Source: Falciphora oryzae
Taxonomy: Eukaryota > Ascomycota > Sordariomycetes > Magnaporthales > Magnaporthaceae
Assembly (NCBI GenBank): GCA_000733355.1
Contig: JNVV01000001.1
Coordinates: 2,996,219 to 3,060,218 of the forward strand
Direction of reading: 5' to 3'
DNA length: 64,000 bases
Of this stretch, positions 1 through 9,714 are shown piece after piece (the first letter of the stretch is position 1; each line of letters starts with the position of its first letter). Made by a program: the position numbers and the translations under genes. The notes under the pieces are model-generated. The model saw only the letters and a program-made list of their open reading frames with translations, did not search any database and had not been told where the DNA came from.

Positions 1-728
1 GCCGAGGCTGTAGAAACTGCCGTCGAAAAGCTCGGACCTGGTGTTGTCCGAGGCCACGTCGTTATCATGTTGATGGAATTGAGATGCACCGCAAGCTTGG
101 ATAGACCGAAGCCCCGTGCTGCGTCGTTGTGCGTGGCTCGGCACGTCCCCACCAGCGCGAGGGGCGGACACGAACGTCGCGGCTAATTGGTCAATTGACT
201 GCTTCCATTGCAATCAAACGCCACTCCCGTCGGCTTCGTCGCCGGCAGCAGATTTGGAGGTGTAGTGGTTGCATGGTCGGAGCAAAATGTTCTGGGCAGT
301 CTCCAGTTCAGGAGCCCCTCCCCAGCTTTCAACCGTCCTGCTAGCTGGAGCAGCAGGTTTCCCCAACCTTCGTGCCTCCCTGATAGGAAGGTGGCAGGGG
401 AACCCCACGATCGTTGCGGGCCATCGTCCGGGCGGGGAACCTCGAGTGGTTGTATTCGAGAGAAGTTGATTGGCAACATGAGGGACCAAAAGGTGTCTAT
501 CGTAATGTTGTGGTGTTGAGAATGAGCGAGCAGAGCTCGATGCTCGCTGGGGAGGTGGCTGCCAGCCCCGAGTGCCCCGAAATGCCGTGCACAAGCCACT
601 TGAGACAGCACGGGCCAGAAGAATTTTGGCAGTATGCACACCGCCTGCCTAATTCAAGGCTGGAAATGTTTGCAGAGCCCCACTTTGCCTGCTTTATAAA
701 CCGCCAGACCTCCCCGCCGATTTTCAAA

Positions 729-1068
729 CTTTTCCTCTCTTTTCTTCTTCATACTTACCTTGTTGGCTGAGTCGCGCGATCATGAAGGCGCGGCCAGAGA
801 ATGGGAGGCCTGCATTGCACACCGTGGCGCTGACCGTTCTGGTTTGTNNNNNNNNNNNNNNNNNNNNNNNNNNNNNNNNNNNNNNNNNNNNNNNNNNNNN
901 NNNNNNNNNNNNNNNNNNNNNNNNNNNNNNNNNNNNNNNNNNNNNNNNNCTTTTCCTCTCTTTTCTTCTTCATACTTACCTTGTTGGCTGAGTCGCGCGA
1001 TCATGAAGGCGCGGCCAGAGAATGGGAGGCCTGCATTGCACACCGTGGCGCTGACCGTTCTGGTTTGT
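729..1068. repeat. 119-bp perfect direct repeat around the gap
   Basis: Copies at 729-847 and 950-1068 are identical by eye over all 119 bases and abut the N run on both sides. The identity and placement point to unmerged contig overlap rather than a biological duplication. Confidence 0.9.
848..949. other. Assembly gap of 102 N
   Basis: A run of 102 undetermined bases. The 119 bases immediately before it (729-847) recur exactly as the 119 bases immediately after it (950-1068). This looks like two contig ends that overlap but were scaffolded with Ns instead of being merged. Confidence 0.95.
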
Positions 1069-2319
1069 CCTTCGGGGCCAACCCTGGCGTAATTTTTGAT
1101 ACCTACCACCTCGTTTTTCATTGTGAACGTCGCCTGGTGCGATGCCACGAAGAAGAGCAACTGTACCTGTATGCAAAACTGTCCCTCTGCGTATCTCAAG
1201 TTGTGTAGGTGTGCTCAAGACCGATTGTCCGCTATGGCCTCGTCTTGTCTGCCTGTCGTCTGGTGATATCTTGCCGACTGGTAGGCCCATAGGCTAGGTA
1301 GGCGCTAGATGAATCCATTTTGGCCGCCCGATAATTCGAACCATACCGTCATGTACTCGATCTGTGAGAATCCCACCTCACCTGAAGCTGGTGAAGTCGT
1401 TCACATTACATAAGCCAGCCAACCTCTGGTCCTCCTTCTCGGCTTTCTCCCGAACGCTCTATGAATCGGGCTTCAGCCTTGCGTCGGATCCAGGCGGTAC
1501 CCAACCTCGCTGCAGTGTGGCGATGGAATATGCCGTCTAGCGACCCTAGCCGCGGCTTCGGCCGGGCTCGTCGGCCGGCGACCACCGACGTCTTTGTGGC
1601 TTTGTTGCGTCTGGAAACGCAATTCTCAAATCTTGCAAGAACGGCCGACATGCCCTTCCTCTCCGCCGTTTTCTAGGCCTCCGCACTCCGACCAAGGTGT
1701 CGAATGCAAGGCCTCGCCCAATAGCTTGCGAGCAGCCCCTTGTCGCATTTATTCGGCTGCTTGTTTTCCTGTCTGTTCTCCCCTGTCCTCTCGAGTCTCC
1801 AAGCGGACTCTTCTCCAGAGCCTGTCTTGAACTGGCGGCGAGGCTGTTCCTGTCGCTTCCCCACTCCGCTGTTTGAACGATGCCAGGAATCCTCGCGGTT
1901 CGTCGTTCTGATAGCCGGCCCCCGGTCGGTTCCTCTCCCAGATCAGCCTGGATGGGAACCGCATCCGCGATGCCTCTGGACTCGGCCGGCTGCCACCGAG
2001 GCGGCGCCGGGAGAGGCAGACGCGCCCGCTTCCACAAAGTCGATACAAATAACGCCCACCCAAACTTTGTGGCAAACTCTCCCGCATTATGATGTTCTGG
2101 GGGACAGGTCAAGCACGAACTTTCCACACAGCCCCTTCTCCAGCTCAATATTGTATAGAAGTCTTCTTCTTTCCCCTTCCTAGCCTGGCGTTGCTTGCTT
2201 GCTTGCCCAACCACGTTCCCATCGGTCAAGCCGGCCGTCAAGCAAAGTCTAGCCACAGTCTTTCAACAATCAGATCCAAAATTCCCACCCGAGACGGCAA
2301 AAACAACCTCTCGAACAAG

Positions 2320-3324
2320 ATGGGCTTGAGAATCCGTTTCCGGAGGCTCACAGCACCAAGCGGCTGGCCAAGCCCCACGCAAAAGCCAAACAAGCCGGAC
2401 ACCAAGCCCTCGGCCGCCGACACCCCCACAACCGGAACACGAGACGGGCACCCGAGGATGCGCTCGCGCTCCGTGGGCGACGTTGACGACCAAAGGCGCA
2501 GCGACAGCAACGGCAGGACCCGCCTCGAGTGCATCTGGGAGGCCGAGGACTTTGTGCGCCAGTTCGTCCTCGACGGCTGGGGCCAGTACGTCCTGGACCA
2601 GGCCACGATCCAGTGCGACATGACGCTGCGCCAGCTGCGCCGCGTCGGCCGGATGCAGCAGACGGACGGCGTGCGCGCCTGCCGGCGCCTGGTCCGCGTC
2701 CCCGTCCTGTGCGACGAGGTGGCGTACCGGCTCTGGACGAGCCTGGCCGCGGCGGAAGAGGAGGCAGAAGAAGGAGTGGCAGAAGCAGGGACGGGAGACA
2801 CGCCACCACGAAAATCGGAACACGGTGAGCTCGACAAAAGGAATCCGGCGGCCGTGGACCGGCCGGCTCCTCGGCCGTCCAGACAGCTCGCGGCGGCCGT
2901 CTACATGCGATGCTGGAACTGCGGCGGGCTATGCAAGCAGGTGGACGGCGCGGGCGAGGAGGACGAGGCAGAAGCCGCCCCGAGAACGCAGTTCCGCTGC
3001 ATGGAGTGCTCGCGCGTGCTCGAGGCGGACGTCGAGGCGGCTTCGTCCGACGATGGCGAGGAAGACGATCAGAGCGACGAGAGCGACCGCGGGTCCAAGA
3101 ACTACACGCTGTCGAGGCGCATATCGAGGGTGCTGAGGCGATACAGCACGGCCAGGAGCAACAGGCCCATCACAGACGGCGAGGACGCCGGCAGGCCACG
3201 CCGTGGGTCGTTGCTGCTCTCCTCCAAGGCGTCGATAGCAAGCTCGCTACAGCTTGTCGTCTCAACCGCCAGCAGCACTGTCCTTGCCGTCGCGGAGAAT
3301 CTCGCCAACGGCTATGGCATGTGA
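2320..3324 (+). CDS. Uncharacterised 334-aa protein with CxxC motifs
   Basis: Single-exon gene. I chose the ATG at 2320 because it begins the compact basic segment MGLRIRFRRL. An upstream in-frame ATG at 2089 would add 77 residues that look like untranslated leader. The first ~65 residues are basic and proline-rich. A middle segment (about 65-150) is moderately hydrophobic and helical-looking. Near residue 195 comes CWNCGGLC, followed about 25 residues later by CMEC, so four or more cysteines could bind zinc as a ribbon-like site. Acidic, serine-rich low-complexity sequence surrounds the cysteines. I do not recognise the family and assign no function. The 3' end faces MAK5 convergently, 222 bp apart. 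Confidence 0.7.
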   Translation: MGLRIRFRRLTAPSGWPSPTQKPNKPDTKPSAADTPTTGTRDGHPRMRSRSVGDVDDQRRSDSNGRTRLECIWEAEDFVRQFVLDGWGQYVLDQATIQCDMTLRQLRRVGRMQQTDGVRACRRLVRVPVLCDEVAYRLWTSLAAAEEEAEEGVAEAGTGDTPPRKSEHGELDKRNPAAVDRPAPRPSRQLAAAVYMRCWNCGGLCKQVDGAGEEDEAEAAPRTQFRCMECSRVLEADVEAASSDDGEEDDQSDESDRGSKNYTLSRRISRVLRRYSTARSNRPITDGEDAGRPRRGSLLLSSKASIASSLQLVVSTASSTVLAVAENLANGYGM

Positions 3325-3546
3325 CATCAGTCTGAACCAGAGTACAGGCTCAGGGAGGGAGCGACCGCTGTTCTGGAAGCAGAGCAGAGACAGCTTGCGG
3401 GGGGGTTGGGGCGAGAGACATGATACCTGGTGTGTATTGCTTGTCATAAGAGTATAGCCTTTTTTTTTCCTTGCATCTTTGTATTACGCTATCACGATAT
3501 ACGCCTACCAGGGGTCAACCTGAAGGCACACACATAATTATAATTC

Positions 3547-5959
3547 TTAGTCCTCCACAAGCAGTGGACTCACACCAAGACCATCCACTTTGCCCAGGAA
3601 GTCGCCCTTGAGCCCGCTCAGCAGCTCGTGGACGTCGACGTTCCCGTTCGCAATGTAGCGCTCGCTGACGCCCGTGTTGACCCTCTTGGACAGCAGCTGC
3701 TTCAGCTGCGCCTTGAGCGCCGCCACTTCTCCCTTGCTCATGGACCGCGCCTCCTTCTGCTTGCTCTTGCGCCCGCTTCCACGCCCGCTCCAGTTGCCCG
3801 CCTTCTCGAGCTCCTCGCTGTCGTACTCGACCCCGAGCTCTTCGGCCGCCGTCCGCATCCAGTCGTCCTCCTTACCGACCTTCTCCTTGGCCAGCGTCGA
3901 ATCGGCAATCTGCTTCGCCAGCGACACGCGCTCTTTAAGCTTGGCGACTAGCCGCCGGTCTAGGTCGATTGACTGGAGGAACACGGATTGCTGCTTCCTG
4001 TTCTTTGCGGCCGCCGTGGCGTGGACCTTGGCCACGAGCCGCCGCGTGGGTGTCACCTCTTCGGGAGCGCAAATGAGGACACTCAGTCCGGTGTTTTCCG
4101 CGCGGGCCGTCCGGCCGGAGCGGTGGACGTAGGCATCAGCGGCGCGGGGGACGTGATAGTGTATCACGACGTCGATGCCCTTGATGTCAAGACCTCTCGC
4201 GGCAACGTCTGTTGCAATCAAAATCGAAGCCGTGCCGCGTTTTGCCGCGGTGAAGCGCTCAACCGATCGCAACCTGGCCTTTTGTGGCATTTGGGAGTGA
4301 AGTGCAAGGGCGGGCAGTGTCAGGTTCTGCAACATGGGCGTCAAGCGACGAACTGAACTGATAGAGTTCGTAAACACTAGTGTGTGCTGCGTCGGGTGCA
4401 TCAAGAGAAGAGAGTAGAGGTAGAGATCCTGGAGCAGAGTTAGCATGTGCAGAAGTAAACACTCGAAACGGCTCCCCACAAGACATACCTTCTCCATCGC
4501 GCCGCACTCGACAAGGCCTTCCTTGAGCCTCGCAGCCATCTGGGAAACCGGGTTCACGTCGATGAACTTGGGCTTCTCCTCCCGGAACTTCAGGCGCTTC
4601 AGAAGATACTCCATGGATTGCGCCTCATTGTTCAGGTCGAACCGGCCTTTTCCAGCCAACTTCTGCTGCAGTCCCTTGTTGAGCGTGGCAGAGAAAACCA
4701 AAGTCTGCCTCGGGGGCGGGCCCTGGTCGTCTCGATCCTCGTTCGTCTCGATCCTGTCCAGCGCGCCCATGATTTCCTCGGCATCCTTGAAGTGGCCCTC
4801 GGATAGCAGACGGTCGGCTTCGTCTACCACAAGATACTTGATATGCCTGAAGGCAGCCACGATCTGCTTGCTTGAACTCAGGACCTCCCACAGCCGCCCT
4901 GGGGTGCCGATAACAATGTCCGCCTTCTCAAGCTGCCTTTGCTGCTTGTGAACGGAGAGACCACCGGTGACAGAGCAGATGTATGGGGTAGTAGCCAGTC
5001 CGCTGCAGAGCGCCTTGAGATGGTTTGTGAGTTGGTGGGCAAGCTCCCTGGTTGGTGACAGCACCAAGGCTATCGGCTTCCTTCCTTCTCTGGAGCTTTT
5101 GTTCGACGCTTTTCGACTGAGAGAGATCCAGCGCTCGACGATGGGGATTCCAAAGGCAAGCGTTTTTCCAGACCCAGTAGAGGCCTTTCCGATAACGTCG
5201 TGGCCAGCCAAGATCTCGGGTATGGCCTGAGCCTGGATCGCAGTCGGCTTCGAGAACTTTAGTCGTGCTATCGAGGAGAGCATCTCCCCTGATAGGTCCA
5301 GTGGAACCCATTCAGACATATCGACATCTTCATCCTCCTCGTCGACGTCGCCTAGTGCGGCGAAGGAGGCGCCGCCTGCTAGTTCATCTGCTGGCACAGA
5401 CTCCTCCGCCCTCCTAGGCTTCCCCTGTTTTTGTTCTTCCTGCTTCTTCTGAGCCTCCTGCTTCTTTTTGGGGTCTTTCTTCTCCTTTTTCGCCTTCCCG
5501 ACTTCCTTAGCCGCCTTGGCGCTTGACTCGGGTTCCTCGTCTGTGTTGGCCAACGGCTCCGTGTCCCCAGGGGCAATAGCAGGAGACTCGGAAGAATCGT
5601 CAAAGCCACCAAACTCGTCCCCATCATCGTCTACCGTCGGGCCGGCCGTGACCTATTGTATTTCCTCGTGTCAGTTCCAGGGCCAGGGTAAACCGAGTTT
5701 GGAGAGGAATTGCTCGTACGAATTTGACCATCCCATCCTCTCGGACCACATCAACACCCTCCACCTCTTCCAGCCCAAAGAATCCTTCGGCATCATCGAA
5801 CATCTCAGGGACATCAACCGTGCGCCATGGTAGCGCATCAGCTCTCACTGCCCTCTTGGGCTTTTTCGACTTTGCTGCCCCCTGGACCTTCCTGCGTTTT
5901 TGGGACGCATCCGGCCTCGGGTCAAGCTTGCGCTTTTGTTTGGCGCCGTCGAGCCCCAT
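3547..5959 (-). CDS. mak5: ATP-dependent RNA helicase MAK5 (DEAD box)
   Basis: Nucleolar DEAD-box helicase of 60S ribosome biogenesis (DDX24 family). Exons in transcript order: 5959-5720, 5652-4489, 4428-3547, encoding 761 aa, close to the usual fungal length. Visible motifs: Q motif with SKPTAIQ, motif I ASTGSGKT (about residues 237-244), PTRELA, TPGR, DEAD (about 357-360), SAT, LVFTN, the ATDVAARGLD block, and HRSGRTAR. The N-terminus is lysine-rich and acidic, as expected of a nucleolar protein. The W-x-P-L-x-L-S segment just before the Q motif is characteristic of MAK5. Intron 1 (5653-5719) joins K-F to V-T. Intron 2 (4429-4488) is 60 nt, in frame and stop-free. It splits the start of the C-terminal helicase lobe and is supported by good GTATGT and CAG signals. 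Divergent from TRM7. Confidence 0.93.
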
Positions 5960-6367
5960 TTTAGCGGTATCTGACCTGTCCGCAGACAGGAGTAGGGAGG
6001 CTGGCGCGTTGCGGTTCGTGGGGCGCGACCAATTCGCTTTTGCTCGGGTTCCTCGAAAGTTCTGGTCGCGATCGACCTAGGGGAAATTTTTGGCGGAGAA
6101 TCATGGCAAGACGCCACAGAACTGCGGGATTGCAGCACAGACCACACCTTAAATCAGCCCTACGCCACTACTGAGGGGAACCGTTGTGGCTGTGAGTGAT
6201 TTGGAGGGGGTGCCAAAATTTCCACGTGAGTGACTCGAGCAGGGGGAGGAAAGGGGGAGGGAAACGACGACGACAGCGACGGCGACCGAGAATCAGATCC
6301 GCAGTCAAATACTAGGGCCTCTGCCTTCAGCGTCTCGTCACCTGGTTTGGTTTCCATCCTCAAAAGT
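5960..6367. promoter_or_regulatory. Divergent promoter between MAK5 and TRM7
   Basis: A 408-bp interval separates the start codons of the two divergently transcribed genes. Both products act on RNA, so shared regulation is plausible, but I see no specific element that proves it. Confidence 0.6.
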
Positions 6368-7674
6368 ATGGGAAAGTCATCAAAAGATAAGCGCGACGCC
6401 TATTATCGGCTAGCCAAAGAACAAGGGTGGCGGGCAAGGAGCGCCTTCAAGCTCCTCCAGCTAGATGAAGGTGGGCATGCGCTCCAGTCCTCCTTTGAAC
6501 GAGTTGCTGGGTTTTTTTTTTTTTTTTTTTTTTGGAAGATACCTGATGCTGACTTCACCCAGAATTCAACCTGTTTGATAATGTCACTCGCGTGGTGGAC
6601 TTGTGCGCCGCACCGGGCAGCTGGTCGCAGGTTCTATCAAGAGTCCTGATCAAGGGGGAGAAGTTCGGCAGAACCGCCTGGCAGGACACCGACATCAAGT
6701 TCCGGCGACAGATGCTCCACATATTCGACGAGCAGGACCCCAGGACCCAGGATGGCGACGGCCAGCAGGCAGACGGACCAGACGCGCCGCAGCCCAAGGC
6801 CGCCGAGCCGCGGACAGACGTCAAGATCGTGTCCATCGACCTCCAGCCCATCAGCCCGCTGCCCGGCATCGTCACGCTGCGCGCCGACATCACGCACCCG
6901 GCCACCGTCCCGCTCCTGCTGAAGGCCCTGGACGAGGACTACGACCCCAGGACGATGAGCCAGCAGGCGTCGCATCCGGTGGACCTGGTCCTCAGCGACG
7001 GCGCGCCGGACGTCACGGGCCTGCACGACCTCGACATCTACGTGCAGTCGCAGCTGCTGTTCGCCGCGCTGAACCTGGCCCTCTGCGTCCTGAGACCGGG
7101 CGGCAGGTTCGTCGCCAAGATCTTCAGGGGCAGGAACGTGGACCTGCTCTACGCGCAGCTCAAGATCTTCTTCGAGAGGGTCGTCGTGGCCAAGCCGCGC
7201 TCGTCCAGGGCGAGCAGCGTCGAGGCCTTCATCGTCTGCCTCAACTTCCAGCCCCCGGCCGGCTTCAAGGCCAGCCTGGACGAGCCCCTGGGCGTTGGCT
7301 ACCGCCTCCCCAGCATGGTTCAGCAGAATCACCTTTCCGCTCCCATCGTCGCCGAGACGCTGATGCAAGACTGGAGCACTGGCGCATGGAGCTCAAGTCC
7401 CACTTCTGCCCTGCCCAGAGGCGGTGACGAGGGCATCGCCGAGGTTGAGCTTGACGACCTCACACCAGAACCCAAGAAGGACATCAGGTGGATCGCCCCT
7501 TTCATTGCCTGCGGCGACTTGTCCTCGTACGACTCCGACGCTTCATATCGCCTCCCAGAAGACCACGTCTCGCTGGATCCAGTCCAACCGCCCACTGCGC
7601 CACCCTACAAGCGGGCGCTCGAAATGAGGAAGCTCGCTGGCGGTGCATACGGCAAGACTGGTGTAAGGGCATGA
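6368..7674 (+). CDS. trm7: tRNA 2'-O-ribose methyltransferase (FtsJ/TRM7)
   Basis: Methylates ribose 2'-OH in the tRNA anticodon loop (positions 32 and 34) using S-adenosylmethionine. Exons 6368-6470 and 6563-7674 give 404 aa. N-terminal [14 protein letters not shown] is typical of this clade. The SAM-binding loop reads [15 protein letters not shown]. The FtsJ catalytic K-D-K-E tetrad is recognisable as the lysine in RSAFKL, the aspartate in LVLSDGAPD, the lysine in GGRFVAKIF and the glutamate in [10 protein letters not shown] ~40-residue variable insert follows the segment where Trm7 proteins diverge, and the C-terminal ~130 residues are an extension relative to yeast (310 aa). The only intron (6471-6562) contains a 22-T run at 6512-6533. 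Confidence 0.93.
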
Positions 7675-8358
7675 CGGGCGCGTCTTTCCATACAGTTTGG
7701 CGAGGTAAAAGTCTCTATATAGTAATAGCCACCGAAAGCTCGGCAGCCTTCCAGAAGCCTTGATTACATTGCATCACCCATCACACATCATCCCCAACGG
7801 GACATTAGCCGGCATTTTCATCTACACGTCTGTATTTGGGCGCCGGCCAATGTGCAAAGAATCAAGGTGTCTCCTCCCAGACGGCCTAATAAATGCTGTA
7901 TCATACCAGATCTTTATGGCCGAGAGGCATGCCGGAGCGATATGCGTGACGACGACAGCTGTAAACATGGTCAAAGAATATTCTAATGAAAACCTCGGCG
8001 CCTCTAAGGACTCCGCCATAGCGAGAGAGATCATGCCGATCTTGGAAGCTAAAACTCTTGGTGATGCTTGCAGTAACGCATACTAGGGTTGTCCAGCCGC
8101 ATCATCCCGCCTGATTCCTTAAGGAAGCAATAGGCTGTCTGCTCCAGATAATCCACAAACGAACCGCCCCAAGGCGAGGCCGAGTCGGCCTCCAGCAAGC
8201 ACCTACAAATAGAAATATATCCCCTGAAATCGACTAGTAAATACTCAACGATGTGTGGCAGAACGAATAGTATATACTCGATCCGGTTTTGGCGTGAAGT
8301 GTCGCGGGTTCCGACGGCCGATAGGATAGATCTGCGGGAAATCCAACCTTTTCCATCA
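7675..8358. other. Intergenic, no gene seen
   Basis: Region between the 3' ends of TRM7 (plus) and the next gene (minus). It would hold both 3' UTRs. The small open frame at 7760-8086 has no recognisable features and lacks coding character. Confidence 0.6.
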
Positions 8359-9714
8359 CTAACGCGGCTTCTTCTTAGAAGAGCTGCTCTCGTCGCAGCC
8401 AGGCTTTGGCTCTTTGAGACGTCTGTTGTCCTTCTTCCGCGTGAATGTGCTCTCCCTGAAAGCAAATCCCATGGCATGCAAGCGCCAGACTTTGTAGAAT
8501 GTTCGGTAGATCTGAGAACAATCTCCCGTCCCCTCTTCCACAGCCCGCACCATATCGGCGGCAAAGCTCCGGCGCATCGACCTCAGGTATGAGCCAGCCT
8601 TTTTCTTTTTGTCATGGTGTGAAGTTCTGTCTTGGAGTGACTTTTTGTCGTGGTGTGGGTCTGGCATAACCTCATCGTGGCTACTGCGCGAAGACGAACG
8701 CAGAAATTTCTTGAAAGGTGGATAGGCCATGGCCTTCCGGCGTCTTGACAAGGCATATAGCATGGCACCGAAGAAGCGGGAGTTCTTCAATTCGGCTGGC
8801 TTCTCGGAGCGCCTGGGGTCGCTGGTGGCGCCCGTGGTGGTGATGGTTGTGATGGTTTCTGTGGCTGCGTTTCTGGTGGTAGTGGTCGTGGTGGTGGCGC
8901 GAGACAGCTGGCTCATCTCGACCTTGGTCGGCACACGCCCGCCGAACCGGCCCCGGGCCAGACCGTGCTTCTCGGCCGCCGTGACCCCCGCCAGGATCTG
9001 GGGAACCAGCTCGTTCTTTGCGGGATGCTCTGGCGCCTTCCACCCGGGCTCACCCGTCGTCGCAGTCGTCTGACCCCGAGGGCTCTGGCGGCCGCGCTCC
9101 AGGGCGTGGCGTTTGGCCCAGTACAGCGCCGAAGGGCCCCTGGAGTAGGCCCGCCCGACGCCGCGCTTGGCCAACCTGACTTCCTAGGCCAGGTATGTGT
9201 GCACGCCGTCGAGCTCGGCCATAGACGCCTTGACGTCGCGCAGCCGCGCCGCCAACTCGGGGCCTCCCGTCGAGTCCAGCGTCGAGCGGCGGCGGCGGGC
9301 CTCCGGGTCCAGGGCCAGGTCGGCCGCGAGCTGGTTTGCCAGGCGCTCGAAGCGGGACGACCGTTTGGAGGCCTCGTGGCGGCGGTAGTTGCGCGCCTTC
9401 CAGCGGTCCTCGGGCGACCGCTTGCCCGCGGCGTAGGCGCTCTTGGGCTTCTGGCTCGCGGCGCCGAGGCGCCGTCTCTCGAGCGAGCCCCGGAGGTGGA
9501 AGGCTCTGAGAAAGGTCGTGTGAATCTTCTTGGCCGCGTCTGCGATCTTCTTCTCGTAGGAGTGGTGGAGCTCGGGAGACCGCGCTCCTTGGATCTCCTC
9601 GATGTAGCGCTTCTCTTCGACCAGCCATTGGATCCTCCGGGGGATTTCGCGCGTGCTCTTCATGAGCGCTTTCTTCTGCTTGTAACGCAGGTCGGCTTCG
9701 AGCCAGGGATCCAT
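8359..9714 (-). CDS. Uncharacterised basic protein, one in-frame TAG
   Basis: Starting at the ATG at 9714, a 176-residue frame rich in Lys, Arg and Ala ends at TAG (9186-9184) after HTYLA. The same frame then stays open for 274 more codons, to a stop at 8359. The downstream part has the same coding texture at first (RGVGRAYSRG, basic and Ala-rich), then a threonine-rich run, then a Lys/Ser-rich tail. No intron with proper donor and branch site removes the stop. Three readings are possible: a 176-aa gene with a coincidental open tail, a 451-aa gene broken by a point mutation or base-call error, or stop readthrough. I do not recognise the family. Confidence 0.5.

Larger units (their letters stand above)
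1..2319. other. No confident gene; contains assembly gap
   Basis: No open frame here looks like a real protein. The first 60 bases read, in plus frame 1, as a stretch ending GVVRGHVVI that vaguely resembles the C-terminal end of a zinc-type alcohol dehydrogenase. It runs on without a nearby stop, so I do not call a gene. The segment includes an N gap (848-949) between duplicated flanks. Bases 1400-2319 are the probable promoter and 5' leader of the gene starting at 2320; they are pyrimidine-rich, with no clear TATA box. Confidence 0.5.

Noticed and set aside
1..128. Possible C-terminal end of a zinc alcohol dehydrogenase
   Set aside because: Only about 20 suggestive residues, no stop codon at the expected end, and no upstream sequence to confirm.
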